Part shown: piece after piece, positions 33,652 to 43,477 of the stretch
Layout: every line of letters begins with the position of its first letter
Numbering within the stretch: position 1 is the first letter of the stretch
Source: Stutzerimonas stutzeri SDM-LAC
Lineage (GTDB): Bacteria > Pseudomonadota > Gammaproteobacteria > Pseudomonadales > Pseudomonadaceae
Direction: 5' to 3'
Length of the DNA: 52,527 nt
Assembly (NCBI RefSeq): GCF_000235745.1
Contig: NZ_AGSX01000116.1
Span: forward strand, 1-52,527
Notes under the pieces: generated by a model
What the model saw: the letters and a program-made list of their open reading frames with translations, nothing else
Databases searched by the model: none
What the model was told of the DNA's origin: nothing
Made by a program: the position numbers and the translations under genes

Positions 33652-34794
33652 CTAGACAGCTGATGGCGATCTCGGGCGCGGCGGCATCCGGGTCCACCAG
33701 AGCGATACCACCAGCGCGATGAATGTGGATGACCAACAGGCGGCGGCGATCACTAGCCAGAGCCCGGCTTCAATGCCCAGCAAGGGCGGTAAGACGCGCG
33801 CCAACGTCGCTGCGCTGATCAGCAAGGCGAAGGGATGAATCCACGGTTGCGCATTGGCATCGCGAAAGCGGTACAGCAGGCGCGTGCGCACCATCACGCC
33901 AAACGTCAGGCTGCCCAGTGCACCGATGGTCAATACGTGCAGCGTGGCGCTGACCGGCAGCCAAGGGCCGCTCATGGCGACGCCAAGCAGCACCAGGCCC
34001 AGTGAAAGCCAGCTGTAGCCAACCAGCAGTACCAGCAAATCGGCTCGGCTGCGGTAGTGCCAGGGTTGCCAGCGCAGCAGGCGAAGTACGCCGAGCACTC
34101 CGGCTGCAACCAGCACGGCGCCCGCCACTCGTCCGAGTAACGTCCAGGGCAGCAGGCTCAATCCAAACGCAATGCCCAGCAGGATCAGCACGGCACCTTC
34201 AAGCTGCGGCTGCACCCGTGCATCGAGACGGCGGCCTTCGCTTTGAGCATGTCCGGCCAACGCCGGGGCGATGATGCGTCCGCCCATGAAGAACATCAGT
34301 GCGGCGAAAAGCACCAGCGCCGGCTCCCGCAGCCGCATTGAGGAGCCGGCGCCGGCAGCGTTGGCCAGGAGACTGGTTACACCAAGACCGATTACCACAG
34401 GCGCCACCGTCTGGTTGCGCCATTTCTTGGCTGCTCCGAGAAATCGCGGTACCACCTTCCACAGCAGCCCGGCGACGAATAACAGATCGGCGCCAACGGC
34501 ATACCAAGCGCCCGGTGCAAGAAGGAAGCCGGCGCGTGCGGCCAGCCAGCAGCCAAGTAGCGCCAGGGTGATCCGCTGAGGTTGGGGCCCAAGCAGGTAG
34601 CCGGCGACAACTGCAAGCGCGTATCCGAACAGCATCTCGTGAGCGTGGCCGGCCGGTGTTGCCAGCCCAGGCAGAGCCGGTGCAAGGCCGAGCATGGTTA
34701 GCACGGACCACGGCAGGATAAGTGCCGCGTAGAGCGCAGCCGCGGGGAAGAACCAGGCGTTGGCGAAAGGGAGGCGCGGTTTACGTGGGGCCAT
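33652..34794 (-). CDS. nnrS: NnrS family membrane protein
   Basis: A 380-residue polytopic inner-membrane protein with about twelve segments. It shows NnrS hallmarks: GHAHEMLFGYALAVVAGYLL near residue 50 with metal/haem-type histidines, GGRIIAPALAGH in the middle, LHVLTIGALGSLTFGVMVRT with another conserved histidine, and HPFALLI near the end. NnrS is a haem- and copper-containing protein linked to nitric oxide stress in denitrifiers. The ATG at 34794 has GGAG eight bases upstream; an extra 18 codons upstream run into a palindrome. It follows argH by 53 bases, away from any denitrification cluster in this window. Confidence 0.85.
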   Translation of the reverse strand: MAPRKPRLPFANAWFFPAAALYAALILPWSVLTMLGLAPALPGLATPAGHAHEMLFGYALAVVAGYLLGPQPQRITLALLGCWLAARAGFLLAPGAWYAVGADLLFVAGLLWKVVPRFLGAAKKWRNQTVAPVVIGLGVTSLLANAAGAGSSMRLREPALVLFAALMFFMGGRIIAPALAGHAQSEGRRLDARVQPQLEGAVLILLGIAFGLSLLPWTLLGRVAGAVLVAAGVLGVLRLLRWQPWHYRSRADLLVLLVGYSWLSLGLVLLGVAMSGPWLPVSATLHVLTIGALGSLTFGVMVRTRLLYRFRDANAQPWIHPFALLISAATLARVLPPLLGIEAGLWLVIAAACWSSTFIALVVSLWWTRMPPRPRSPSAV

Positions 34795-34807
34795 CTGCAA
34801 CTCCGAT

Positions 34808-34835
34808 GTAACGGGGCGCGCGGATGCCCCGTTAC
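34808..34835. terminator. Hairpin between argH and nnrS
   Basis: GTAACGGGGC (34808-34817) and GCCCCGTTAC (34826-34835) pair perfectly over 10 bases with an 8-base loop. It lies 12 bases past the argH stop and directly ahead of the nnrS ribosome-binding site. There is no T-tract on the minus strand, so it may be a stabilising or attenuating structure rather than a strong terminator. Confidence 0.5.
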
Positions 34836-34847
34836 CGGATGGAAACA

Positions 34848-36242
34848 TCAGCGGCTGGCGAGGCGTTCGCGGCCGCGCTGAACCGCTGCGCGAACCTGCG
34901 CCGGTGCCGTACCGCCGATGTGATCACGGGCGTTCACCGAGCCTTCCAGGGTCAGCACGGCGAACACGTCATCGCTGATCTGGTCGCTGAACTGGCGCAG
35001 CTCGTCCAGCGACATCTCGGCCAGGTCCTTGCCGGTCTGCACGCCGTACTTCACCGCATGGCCGACGATCTCGTGGCAGTCGCGGAAGGGCAGGCCCTTG
35101 CGTACCAGGTAGTCGGCCAGATCAGTGGCGGTGGAGAAGCCGCGCAGGGCCGCTTCGCGCATGATCTCGCGCTTGGGCTTGATCGCCGGGACCATGTCGG
35201 CAAAGGCGCGCAGCGAGTCGCGCAGAGTGTCGGCGGCGTCGAACAGCGGCTCCTTGTCTTCCTGGTTGTCCTTGTTATACGCCAATGGCTGGCCCTTCAT
35301 CAGCACCAGCAGGCCGCTCAGGGCACCGAATACACGGCCGGTTTTGCCGCGCACCAGTTCCGGCACGTCCGGGTTCTTCTTCTGCGGCATGATTGAGGAG
35401 CCGGTGCAGAAGCGGTCGGGCAGGTCGATGAACTGGAACTGCGCGCTGGTCCAGAGCACCAGCTCTTCGGAGAAGCGCGACAGGTGCATCATCGCCACCG
35501 AGGCGGCGGCGCAGAACTCGATGGCGAAGTCACGATCCGAGACGCCATCCAGGGAATTGCCAGAGATCGCTTCGAAGCCCAACAGTTCGCAAGTGATTTC
35601 CCGCTGAATCGGGTAAGTCGTGCCGGCCAGCGCGGCCGAGCCCAGCGGCATGCGGTTGGTGCGCTTGCGGCAGTCGACCAGGCGCTCGTAGTCACGGCTG
35701 AGCATCTCGAACCAGGCCAGCAGGTGATGGCCGAAGGTCACTGGCTGGGCAGTTTGCAGGTGGGTGAAGCCGGGCATGATGGTGTCGGCTTCGGCTTCCG
35801 CAAGACCCAGCAAGCCCTGCTGCAGACGGGTAATTTCACCGAGGATGGTGTCGATTTCGTCACGCAGCCACAGGCGGATATCGGTGGCGACCTGGTCGTT
35901 GCGCGAGCGGCCGGTGTGCAGCTTTTTGCCAGTGACGCCGATGCGGTCGGTCAGCCGCGCCTCGATGTTCATGTGCACGTCTTCCAGCTCGACGCGCCAG
36001 TCGAAGGTGCCGGCCTCGATTTCGCTCTGGATGTCCTTCAGGTTGGTGATGATCTGATCACGCTCATCTGCAGTCAGCACGCCGGCCTTTTCCAGCATGG
36101 TGGCGTGGGCGATGGAGCCCATGATGTCGTGACGATAGAGGCGCTTGTCGAACTCGACGGAGGCGGTGAATCGGGCGACGAAGGCGTCGACGGGCTCGCT
36201 GAAGCGGCCGCCCCAGGACTGGTTGGTCTTGTCGGTGCTCAT
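34848..36242 (-). CDS. argH: Argininosuccinate lyase
   Basis: A 464-residue enzyme of the fumarase/aspartase superfamily that splits argininosuccinate into arginine and fumarate, the last step of arginine synthesis. The superfamily signature [16 protein letters not shown] is intact, with its catalytic serine, and [12 protein letters not shown] and [11 protein letters not shown] are conserved. The ATG at 36242 opens the typical [14 protein letters not shown]. No other arginine gene is adjacent. It is followed by the NnrS-like gene on the same strand. Confidence 0.97.
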   Translation of the reverse strand: MSTDKTNQSWGGRFSEPVDAFVARFTASVEFDKRLYRHDIMGSIAHATMLEKAGVLTADERDQIITNLKDIQSEIEAGTFDWRVELEDVHMNIEARLTDRIGVTGKKLHTGRSRNDQVATDIRLWLRDEIDTILGEITRLQQGLLGLAEAEADTIMPGFTHLQTAQPVTFGHHLLAWFEMLSRDYERLVDCRKRTNRMPLGSAALAGTTYPIQREITCELLGFEAISGNSLDGVSDRDFAIEFCAAASVAMMHLSRFSEELVLWTSAQFQFIDLPDRFCTGSSIMPQKKNPDVPELVRGKTGRVFGALSGLLVLMKGQPLAYNKDNQEDKEPLFDAADTLRDSLRAFADMVPAIKPKREIMREAALRGFSTATDLADYLVRKGLPFRDCHEIVGHAVKYGVQTGKDLAEMSLDELRQFSDQISDDVFAVLTLEGSVNARDHIGGTAPAQVRAAVQRGRERLASR

Positions 36243-36340
36243 GAATGCGCTCGCAGAAATCGGATGGCAAATTGGAGGCCCCGAATAATAGCAGGGTTAC
36301 GCGCGGCTTCCGCGCTGGTGCGACCCGGCGAGCGGCTTTA

Positions 36341-38272
36341 TCAGGCCTTGAACTGCCCGAGGCTGGCTTCGAGCCGCTGCGCGAGCACGCCCAGCTCCTT
36401 GCCGCTGGCCGCGGTTGCGGTCACCGCTTCGGCGGAGCGTTCAGCTTCGGTGAGGATGACTTCGACCCGCTCGCGTACCGCCGTTGCCGTGCCGGCTTGT
36501 TGTTCCGCGCCTTTGGTGGCCTCGCGGACGACCTGATGCACTTGCTCGACTGCAGTCTGCAGGGCGCGCTGCAGATCGCGACTGCTGCCGAGGGAGGCCA
36601 GGCCGCTGTCGGCTTGTTTGCCGGCCGCGTTGATTGCCGAGACGGCGTCGCGCGCACCCCGTTGCAGGCTTTCGATATGCATCTGGATATCGCCGGTAGA
36701 TTGCTGGGTCTTGCTGGCGAGTGCTCGCACTTCATCGGCCACCACGGCGAATCCACGACCACTTTCGCCGGCGCGGGCGGCTTCGATGGCTGCATTCAGT
36801 GCCAGCAGATTCGTTTGCTCGGCGATACCCCGGATCACGGTCAGGACCACTTCGATCTGTTCGCTTTGCGTGGCCAGTTTCTCGATGACCGAGGCGCTTG
36901 TCTGTACGCCACTGCCAAGTGCCTCGATCGTCCGGCCGACCTGTTCGGAAATCGCCTCGTTATCCACCGCGGCCTTGCGAATCGAGGCGACCTGATCGAG
37001 AGCGGTCTGCATGGCCCGACTTTCATCCTGCGCGCGCTGGGTCATGTCGGCCAACGCCTGCAAGCTACCGGCGACTTCGTCGCGTTGCCGTTCGGCAGCG
37101 GCTGCGGCAGCGCGACTGCGGTTGCCCAGGGTGTCGATTTCCGCCCCTGTCTGTACGGCGATGGCGCGTGCCTCCTGGACGATCGGCTGGAGCTTGGCCA
37201 GGAACAGATTGACCGCGTCCGCCATCTCTCCCACCTCGTCTGCGCTGTGAATCTTGACGCGCTGGGCGAGGTCGCCGTGGCCGGCCGAGAGACCGCGCAG
37301 CGCGCCGTTGAGCAGGCTCAGTCGGCGCAGTACCTGGCGCCCAAGCACTAAGGTAACGGCGAATAGCAGCAGTATTCCGGTGATGGCGAGGCCGGCGCTG
37401 ATTTTCCAAAGCAGCGCCGAAGCCGAGCGCTCCACTGCCTTCTGGCTATTGGACTCGATGCTTTGGGCCACCTCCGTAGCAGCGGCCAGGCCTGACGCCA
37501 TGATTTTCGCGCTGTCGCTGGCAGTGGTTGCGAGGCCGGCCTCTACCAGCTTGGCGCCGCTGGTGACCAGCTTCTGGAAGCGGCTGTCGAAGGCGGCCAG
37601 TTCGGTGCTTACCGCGGAAGTGGAGAAACCAAGGACAACCTGGCCGATGTCCGCGCCCTTGGGGTTGATCGAGGTCTTGGCGAGATACAGCATGGGATCG
37701 TTCTCGGCTGCTGACAGCACCTTGTCGAATGAGGTGCGTCCGGTGCCCTTGTCCAGCAGCGCCTTGACGCGCGGGTCCTGGCGGTTCAAATGGCGGGTTA
37801 GCTGGTTGCCATCGGCATCGAAATAGACGACGAACACGACTGCCGGGTTGCGGTGAGCCATTCTGACGAACTCGGTCAGCGCCGGTACGTCGTTGTCCCA
37901 GATCGCCGCTGGCGCAACGCCGGCGAGCAGCGTGGCGAGGTCGTCTCCGGATTGTTTGAGGTGACGCTCGAGCACGTCTTTCAGCTGTTTCTGCTCTTCG
38001 GTCAATTGCTGCGTTAGCCCTTGGGATAGATCACCGGTCATGCGTTCGGCCAGGCTGGAAAGCCCGCGACTGACCTCGGTGTCTGCGGTGCGCAGTGCTT
38101 GCAGCAGCCGTGCCGAATCTGCGCCCAGACTTTGCTCGATCTCCTGCTCGAGTCCGTCGATCGTGCCGCGGGTCAATGCGAGAGCAACCAGCATTTGCAC
38201 CAGAACGGCGGCGCATAGCGTCAGGAATACCGGGCGTAGCAAGCGACTACGCAGAGAGGAAAATAGCAGCAT
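36341..38272 (-). CDS. Methyl-accepting chemotaxis protein
   Basis: A 643-residue chemoreceptor. TM1 is at about 13-34, a largely helical periplasmic sensor domain of about 250 residues follows, then TM2 (about 290-312, [20 protein letters not shown]), a HAMP domain (about 313-365), and the signalling domain with the hairpin core [19 protein letters not shown] and [20 protein letters not shown] nine bases before the ATG at 38272 fixes the start. The ligand is unknown; no C-terminal CheB/CheR docking pentapeptide is present (it ends LGQFKA). It diverges from algZ across 267 bases. Confidence 0.92.
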   Translation of the reverse strand: MLLFSSLRSRLLRPVFLTLCAAVLVQMLVALALTRGTIDGLEQEIEQSLGADSARLLQALRTADTEVSRGLSSLAERMTGDLSQGLTQQLTEEQKQLKDVLERHLKQSGDDLATLLAGVAPAAIWDNDVPALTEFVRMAHRNPAVVFVVYFDADGNQLTRHLNRQDPRVKALLDKGTGRTSFDKVLSAAENDPMLYLAKTSINPKGADIGQVVLGFSTSAVSTELAAFDSRFQKLVTSGAKLVEAGLATTASDSAKIMASGLAAATEVAQSIESNSQKAVERSASALLWKISAGLAITGILLLFAVTLVLGRQVLRRLSLLNGALRGLSAGHGDLAQRVKIHSADEVGEMADAVNLFLAKLQPIVQEARAIAVQTGAEIDTLGNRSRAAAAAAERQRDEVAGSLQALADMTQRAQDESRAMQTALDQVASIRKAAVDNEAISEQVGRTIEALGSGVQTSASVIEKLATQSEQIEVVLTVIRGIAEQTNLLALNAAIEAARAGESGRGFAVVADEVRALASKTQQSTGDIQMHIESLQRGARDAVSAINAAGKQADSGLASLGSSRDLQRALQTAVEQVHQVVREATKGAEQQAGTATAVRERVEVILTEAERSAEAVTATAASGKELGVLAQRLEASLGQFKA

Positions 38273-38318
38273 GGGTCAATACTCCTGAGGCAGCGGTAGC
38301 GATCGGCGGCGAGAGATG

Positions 38319-38332
38319 TAATGCAGGCATTA
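38319..38332. promoter_or_regulatory. 14-base perfect palindrome in the mcp/algZ region
   Basis: TAATGCAGGCATTA reads TAATGC-AG-GCATTA, a perfect palindrome 46 bases upstream of the chemoreceptor start. It has operator-like form, but I know no matching regulator. Confidence 0.3.
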
Positions 38333-38420
38333 AGCCATCATGTGCTATTGCGAGTCGCCTATATACCTCTTTTATCGGCCAAAACGGCCATATGCTTGAT
38401 TGTCGAAACCTAAACTGGCG

Positions 38421-38430
38421 ACCGTTCGTC
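38421..38430 (+). promoter_or_regulatory. AlgR box upstream of algZ-algR
   Basis: ACCGTTCGTC contains the AlgR consensus CCGTTCGTC without mismatch, 110 bases upstream of the algZ start. This suggests direct autoregulation of the algZR operon. It is on the coding strand of algZ. Confidence 0.5.
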
Positions 38431-38539
38431 AGCTTCGGATCGCGCCGGGCCGATAGACTTGCCTTCGCTGCGCGACGGTAGATGCCCGCCTTGCCGGGCT
38501 CACCTTGCTTTGCACCCTCTCGGCGCGGAAACTCGATTC

Positions 38540-39622
38540 ATGCGAACAAAAACACCTGATCGAACGCGGCCCTCAGCTCCTGTCGATGACTTTTTCGTGC
38601 CTGAGCTATGCCAGCCCGATGCCCTGCTTGGCCTGGTGCTGCTCGCAGAGCTGCTGGTGCTGGTACTGGTGCTCGCCGAGCCGATGCAGCCTGGGTTCAA
38701 CTGGATGCGTCTGGCGCTGGCGTCGCTGTTCGTGCAGTGGGTGATGCTGCTGTCGGCCGGTCTTACCTGCCAGCTGCGGCCGCTGCTGGCGCGGTTGCCC
38801 GCCTGGCTGGCAGGGCTTGCCTGCTGTGCGATGGTGGTCGGGTTGACGCTGGCGTGCACCGCGGTCGCCGATATCTACCAGCTTGGCGGTCCGCTGACAC
38901 GTGTCGGCGAGGTCAATCTGTATCTGCGTCATGCACTGATCAGTCTGATCATGTCGGGTCTGTTGCTGCGCTACTTCTACCTGCAGAGCCAGTGGCGGCG
39001 GCAGGAGCAGGCCGAGCTGCGCGCGCGCATCGAGTCGTTGCAGGCGCGTATCCGACCGCACTTTCTGTTCAACAGCCTGAACAGCATCGCCAGTCTGGTG
39101 GCCACCGATCCGGCCAAGGCCGAGCAAGCGGTGCTCGATCTGTCTGATCTGTTCCGCGCCAGCCTGGCGCGCCCCGGCACGCTGGTGCCCTGGCGCGAAG
39201 AGCTGGAATTGTCACGCCGCTACCTTTCCATCGAGCAGTATCGCCTCGGCGAGCGGCTGAAAGTCGAATGGCAGGTCGATGCCGTGCCGGACGATTTGCC
39301 GATTCCCCAGCTGACCTTGCAGCCGCTTCTGGAGAACGCGCTGATTCATGGAATCCAGCCAAGAATCGAAGGCGGGGTGGTCAGCGTGGCGGCGTACTAT
39401 GCTGATGGCGTGTTCCATTTGCAGGTCAGCAATCCTTTTGACGAAACGGCTGCAAAGCTGCCATCTAGAGGGACTCAGCAAGCGCTGCACAATATAGACG
39501 CACGACTAACGGCACTTTTCGGCCCCGCGGCGAGTCTCAGCGTGGAGCGGCGTAATGCCCGTTACTACACCTGTCTACGCTATCCGTGTGCGACACAAAA
39601 GCAGGAAGCCAGAACTGTATGA
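38540..39622 (+). CDS. algZ: LytS-type sensor histidine kinase AlgZ (FimS)
   Basis: A 360-residue unorthodox histidine kinase of the His_kinase/LytS type. Four membrane segments lie within residues 28-148. The phospho-acceptor is His174 in RIRPHFLFNSLNSIASLV, and the ATP-binding part has the N-box LQPLLENALIHGIQP. AlgZ controls phosphorylation of AlgR, which governs twitching motility, alginate and biofilm traits in P. aeruginosa. The ATG at 38540 opens the protein after GGAAA; the upstream frame has no similarity. Its stop overlaps the algR start by 4 bases (ATGA). Confidence 0.93.
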   Translation: MRTKTPDRTRPSAPVDDFFVPELCQPDALLGLVLLAELLVLVLVLAEPMQPGFNWMRLALASLFVQWVMLLSAGLTCQLRPLLARLPAWLAGLACCAMVVGLTLACTAVADIYQLGGPLTRVGEVNLYLRHALISLIMSGLLLRYFYLQSQWRRQEQAELRARIESLQARIRPHFLFNSLNSIASLVATDPAKAEQAVLDLSDLFRASLARPGTLVPWREELELSRRYLSIEQYRLGERLKVEWQVDAVPDDLPIPQLTLQPLLENALIHGIQPRIEGGVVSVAAYYADGVFHLQVSNPFDETAAKLPSRGTQQALHNIDARLTALFGPAASLSVERRNARYYTCLRYPCATQKQEARTV

Positions 39623-40365
39623 ATGTGCTGATTGTCGATGACGAACCTCTAGCCCGCGAGCGCCTCGGCCGACTGGTAGGTGACCTTGACGGCTATCGTG
39701 TCCTGGAACCTTCCGCCTCCAATGGCGAAGAGGCGCTGTCCTTGATCGAGGACCTGCGACCCGATGTTGTGTTGCTGGATATCCGTATGCCGGGGCTTGA
39801 CGGCCTCCAGGTTGCAGCCAAGCTGTGCGAGCGCGACGCGCCTCCGGCGGTGATCTTCTGCACCGCCCACGACGAGTTTGCGCTGGATGCCTTCCAGGTG
39901 AGCGCGGTCGGTTATCTGGTCAAGCCGGTACGGCCCGAACACCTCGCCGAAGCGTTGAAGAAAGCCGAGCGGCCCAATCGGGTTCAGCTCGCGGCACTGA
40001 CCCGTCCGGCCGCGGTGAGCGGTACCGGCCCGCGCAGTCATATCAGCGCGCGGACCCGCAAGGGCATCGAACTGATCCCATTGCCTCAGGTGATCTACTT
40101 CATCGCCGACCATAAGTACGTCACCCTGCGCCACGAGGGTGGTGAGGTACTGCTGGATGAGCCCTTGAAGGCCCTCGAAGATGAGTTCGGCGAGCGGTTC
40201 GTTCGAATTCACCGCAATGCGCTGGTCTATCGCGACCGTATCGAGCGCTTGCAACGCACGCCGCTGGGGCATTTTCAGCTGTTCCTCAAGGGGCTTGAAG
40301 GCGAGCCGCTGACCGTAAGCCGCCGCCATGTCGCCGGTGTTCGCAAACTGATGCAGAACCTCTGA
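39619..40365 (+). CDS. algR: Response regulator AlgR (LytTR family)
   Basis: A 248-residue response regulator, the same length as in P. aeruginosa. The receiver domain has the acidic pair Asp7/Asp8, phospho-acceptor Asp54 (VVLLDIRMPG) and conserved Lys in LVKPVRPEH. A linker leads to the C-terminal LytTR DNA-binding domain (about 145-245: GIELIPLPQVIYFIADHKYV, then FVRIHRNALV). It binds sites of the CCGTTCGTC type. Translation is coupled to algZ. Similar sites occur upstream of algZ, before hemC, and in the alpha-glucosidase/gap region. Confidence 0.95.
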   Translation: MNVLIVDDEPLARERLGRLVGDLDGYRVLEPSASNGEEALSLIEDLRPDVVLLDIRMPGLDGLQVAAKLCERDAPPAVIFCTAHDEFALDAFQVSAVGYLVKPVRPEHLAEALKKAERPNRVQLAALTRPAAVSGTGPRSHISARTRKGIELIPLPQVIYFIADHKYVTLRHEGGEVLLDEPLKALEDEFGERFVRIHRNALVYRDRIERLQRTPLGHFQLFLKGLEGEPLTVSRRHVAGVRKLMQNL

Positions 40366-40400
40366 TACGGAGCTGGCGCTAAGGACAGGCGCCCCGCTCA

Positions 40401-40410
40401 ACCGTTCGCC
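40401..40410 (+). promoter_or_regulatory. Near-match AlgR box upstream of hemC
   Basis: ACCGTTCGCC differs from the AlgR-box word at 38421 by one base. It lies 35 bases past the algR stop and 86 bases before the hemC start. It could tie haem synthesis to AlgR, but one mismatch in a 10-base word is weak evidence. Confidence 0.3.
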
Positions 40411-40495
40411 GGACGGCTTTCCTTGATCCCTGCCAACCCGATCGCCGCTCCTTGCCTGTTATCATCGCCGGCAGTTCATCTGTTTGGAATTGCTC

Positions 40496-41434
40496 ATGTC
40501 CCGCGAAATTCGCATCGCTACCCGCAAGAGTGCCCTGGCCCTGTGGCAGGCCGAATACGTCAAGGCGCGCCTGGAAGCCGCCCATCCGCATGTAACGGTG
40601 AGCCTGGTGCCGATGGTCAGTCGGGGTGACAAGCTGCTCGATGCTCCGCTGGCGAAGATCGGCGGCAAAGGCCTTTTCGTCAAAGAGCTGGAAACAGCCC
40701 TGATGGAGAACGAAGCGGACATCGCCGTGCACTCCATGAAGGACGTACCCATGGAGTTTCCCGAGGGGCTCGGCCTGTATTGCATCTGTGAACGGGAAGA
40801 CCCGCGCGATGCGTTCGTCTCCAATCACTACGAGCATCTCGATGCGTTGCCCGCTGGCGCGGTCGTCGGCACGTCCAGCCTGCGGCGTCAGGCGCAGCTG
40901 CTGGCGCGTCGCCCCGATCTCAAGATCCAGTTCCTGCGCGGCAACGTGAACACTCGCCTGGCCAAGCTCGATGCCGGCGAGTACGACGCGATTATCCTCG
41001 CAGCGGCCGGCTTGATCCGTCTTGGTTTTGGCGACCGTATCCGCGCCAGCATCAGCGTCGAAGACAGCTTGCCAGCGGGCGGGCAGGGCGCGGTCGGGAT
41101 TGAGTGCAGGACCGGCGATACCGAACTGCATGACCTGCTGCAATGCATGAACGATTCCGATACCGCGATTCGCGTCAGTGCCGAGCGGGCACTGAATCGC
41201 CATCTGAACGGTGGTTGCCAAGTGCCCATCGCCTGTTACGCCGTGCTCGAAGGCGATCAGCTGTGGTTGCGTGGGCTGGTAGGACAGCCCGATGGTGCCC
41301 TGCTTCTGCGCGCTGAAGGGCGTGCGCCCAATGCCGACGCCGAAGCGCTTGGCGTGCGCATCGCTGAAGAATTGCTGCAGCAAGGCGCTGGGAAGATCCT
41401 CCAGGATATCTACGGCGAGACCGGCAAGGCGTGA
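40496..41434 (+). CDS. hemC: Porphobilinogen deaminase (hydroxymethylbilane synthase)
   Basis: A 312-residue enzyme that joins four porphobilinogens into hydroxymethylbilane in haem synthesis. The dipyrromethane cofactor is carried by Cys241 ([13 protein letters not shown]), the catalytic aspartate is in HSMKDVP (about 79-85), and [14 protein letters not shown] is typical. The ATG at 40496 is chosen by family length. Its TGA overlaps the GTG start of hemD, so translation is coupled. It heads the hemC-hemD-hemX-hemY operon just downstream of algR. Confidence 0.97.
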   Translation: MSREIRIATRKSALALWQAEYVKARLEAAHPHVTVSLVPMVSRGDKLLDAPLAKIGGKGLFVKELETALMENEADIAVHSMKDVPMEFPEGLGLYCICEREDPRDAFVSNHYEHLDALPAGAVVGTSSLRRQAQLLARRPDLKIQFLRGNVNTRLAKLDAGEYDAIILAAAGLIRLGFGDRIRASISVEDSLPAGGQGAVGIECRTGDTELHDLLQCMNDSDTAIRVSAERALNRHLNGGCQVPIACYAVLEGDQLWLRGLVGQPDGALLLRAEGRAPNADAEALGVRIAEELLQQGAGKILQDIYGETGKA

Positions 41435-42201
41435 ACGGATGGCGTCTGTTGCTGACGCGTCCAGCTGAGGAGTGTGCGGCGCTCGCCGCCACGCTGGCAG
41501 TGCAGGGCATCCACAGCGCTAGCCTGCCACTGCTGACCATCGAAGCCCTTGCAGAAACACCTCAGCAGCGCACGACCATACTGGAACTGGACCGCTACGC
41601 TGCGGTGGTGGTGGTCAGTAAGCCGGCTGCCAGGTTGGGTTTGGCGCTGCTCCGCCGCTACTGGCCGCAGGCGCCGGCTGGGCAAGCATGGTTCAGTGTC
41701 GGTGGTGCGACTGGCGCGATACTCGCCGATTACGGTCTGGACGCCCGCTGGCCGGTTGCTGGTGACGACAGCGAAGCGCTGCTCGCCTTGCCAGGATTGG
41801 CTCAGGCCATAAGCGCGCCCCATCCAAGGGTCTTGATTCTTCGAGGCGAAGGCGGACGCGAGCTTATCGCCGACACGCTACGTGCCCGCGGCGTGCAGGT
41901 CGACAGCCTCGAGTTGTATCGGCGTCATCTGCCGGATTACCCGCCAGGCACGCTGCTCAAGACCCTTCGCTCGGAACGGCTGAACGCGGTGGTGGTCAGC
42001 AGTGGACAGGGTTTGCAGTCATTACGCGAGCTGGCAGGCGCCGATTGGGGCGGCCTGCTTGAGCTACCCTTGTTCGTACCCAGCCCTCGTGTGGCCGAGA
42101 TGGCCAAGGCGTTGGGCGCCAATAGAATAGTGGACTGCCGTGGTGCTGGAACCGCGGCTTTGCTGGCGGCGCTACGGGAGAATCCCGGGCCCGCTTCCTG
42201 A
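41431..42201 (+). CDS. hemD: Uroporphyrinogen-III synthase
   Basis: A 256-residue enzyme that closes and inverts ring D of hydroxymethylbilane. The family is poorly conserved; visible hallmarks are [11 protein letters not shown] at the start, [11 protein letters not shown], the hinge region [34 protein letters not shown] and [12 protein letters not shown]. It starts with GTG at 41431, overlapping the hemC stop by 4 bases (GTGA). The 256-residue length is normal. hemX follows 16 bases later. Confidence 0.93.
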   Translation: MNGWRLLLTRPAEECAALAATLAVQGIHSASLPLLTIEALAETPQQRTTILELDRYAAVVVVSKPAARLGLALLRRYWPQAPAGQAWFSVGGATGAILADYGLDARWPVAGDDSEALLALPGLAQAISAPHPRVLILRGEGGRELIADTLRARGVQVDSLELYRRHLPDYPPGTLLKTLRSERLNAVVVSSGQGLQSLRELAGADWGGLLELPLFVPSPRVAEMAKALGANRIVDCRGAGTAALLAALRENPGPAS

Positions 42202-42217
42202 TGCAAAGGATGGAAAC

Positions 42218-43477
42218 GTGAGCGAAGTAGACCCCGACAAGGCACCGCAGCAACCGAAGGGCAACGATTCCGTCGCCAATCAGAGTCCAATCAATAAAGA
42301 CGCCCCGAGGGATTCGAAAGAAGCCCCGAAGGCGCCGCCACCGATAACACCTGCCAGTGCCAAATCTGATGCGCGTGGCGGCGGCAAAGGGTTGGCCGGT
42401 CTGGCCCTGCTGGTCGCCCTCGCAGGTCTGGCCGCGGGGGGCTACAGCGTCTGGCAGACTCAGCAACTGGCCGATCAGGAGCAGCAACAGCAACAGTCAA
42501 CGCAGGCGGCGAGCGAACAGACCCGCCAGTTGGGTGAGCGCAGCCAGCAGCTGGCCAGTCGTCTCGGTAAGCTCGAACAGCTGCCCTCGGCGGAGCAACT
42601 GGAGGATCGTCGTCGTTTGCTTGCCGAGTTGCAGAGCGATCAGCAACGGCTGGCAGGGCGTGTCGAGCAGGTTCTCGGGTCCAGCCGCGAGCAATGGCGG
42701 CTCGCCGAAGCCGAGCATCTGCTGCGCATGGCGATGTTGCAGCTGTCGGCCATGCAAGACGTGAACAGCGCCGAATCGCTGCTCGCCGAGTCGGATTTGA
42801 TCTTGCGCAAACAGGACGATCCCGGTGCCTACGCGGCACGGCAGAAATTGCTCGAAGGGCTAGAGGCGTTGCGCAGCCTGCCGGAACTGGACCGCACCGG
42901 TTTGTTTCTTCAGCTGGGTGCGTTGCGCGGCCAAGCCAACCAACTCAACGGTCTGGCTCCAGAATTCGAGGCGGGCCAGGCGGGAAGTGAGCAGGCTGAT
43001 AGCCGCTGGCAGCGTTGGCTGAATGAGCTGACCCGTTATGTGCGTATCGATTTCGACGCCGGCAATAGCGTCAAACCGCTGCTTGCGGGCCAAAGCCTGG
43101 CGCAGGTGCGGTTGGCCTTGTCTCTCGCCATCGAGCAAGCGCAGTGGGCCGTGCTGAACAGCAACGAAAAGGTCTACCAGCAATCGCTGGAGCAGGCCGC
43201 GCAGCTCATCAACGATCACTTCAGCGAAGAAAACGGGCAGAGCCGAGGCCTTCGGGATCGCATCGAAGAGCTGAAAACGCGCCAGGTGTCGGTCAGCCTG
43301 CCCGATCTTTCACCAGCGCTCCGTGCACTGCAGACCTATGTGCAGAAGCGCGAATCGTCCGAAAGTAATGCGTCGCCTGCTGACAGCAAACCGCAACAGC
43401 CGGAAGAAGATGCGAGCCCGAAACCGGACCAGCCAGCAACTGAAGAGGCCTCAGCCGAAGAGGGGCAGCGCGCATGA
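42218..43477 (+). CDS. hemX: HemX family membrane protein
   Basis: A 419-residue inner-membrane protein with one membrane segment at about 58-80 (GLAGLALLVALAGLAAGGY). A polar N-terminal tail precedes it and a long periplasmic coiled coil rich in Gln follows, ending in an acidic, proline-rich tail. Databases often call it uroporphyrinogen-III C-methyltransferase, but it has no methyltransferase domain; a scaffold role in haem synthesis is supposed. The start is GTG at 42218 with AGGA upstream. Its stop overlaps hemY by 4 bases (ATGA). Confidence 0.9.
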   Translation: MSEVDPDKAPQQPKGNDSVANQSPINKDAPRDSKEAPKAPPPITPASAKSDARGGGKGLAGLALLVALAGLAAGGYSVWQTQQLADQEQQQQQSTQAASEQTRQLGERSQQLASRLGKLEQLPSAEQLEDRRRLLAELQSDQQRLAGRVEQVLGSSREQWRLAEAEHLLRMAMLQLSAMQDVNSAESLLAESDLILRKQDDPGAYAARQKLLEGLEALRSLPELDRTGLFLQLGALRGQANQLNGLAPEFEAGQAGSEQADSRWQRWLNELTRYVRIDFDAGNSVKPLLAGQSLAQVRLALSLAIEQAQWAVLNSNEKVYQQSLEQAAQLINDHFSEENGQSRGLRDRIEELKTRQVSVSLPDLSPALRALQTYVQKRESSESNASPADSKPQQPEEDASPKPDQPATEEASAEEGQRA

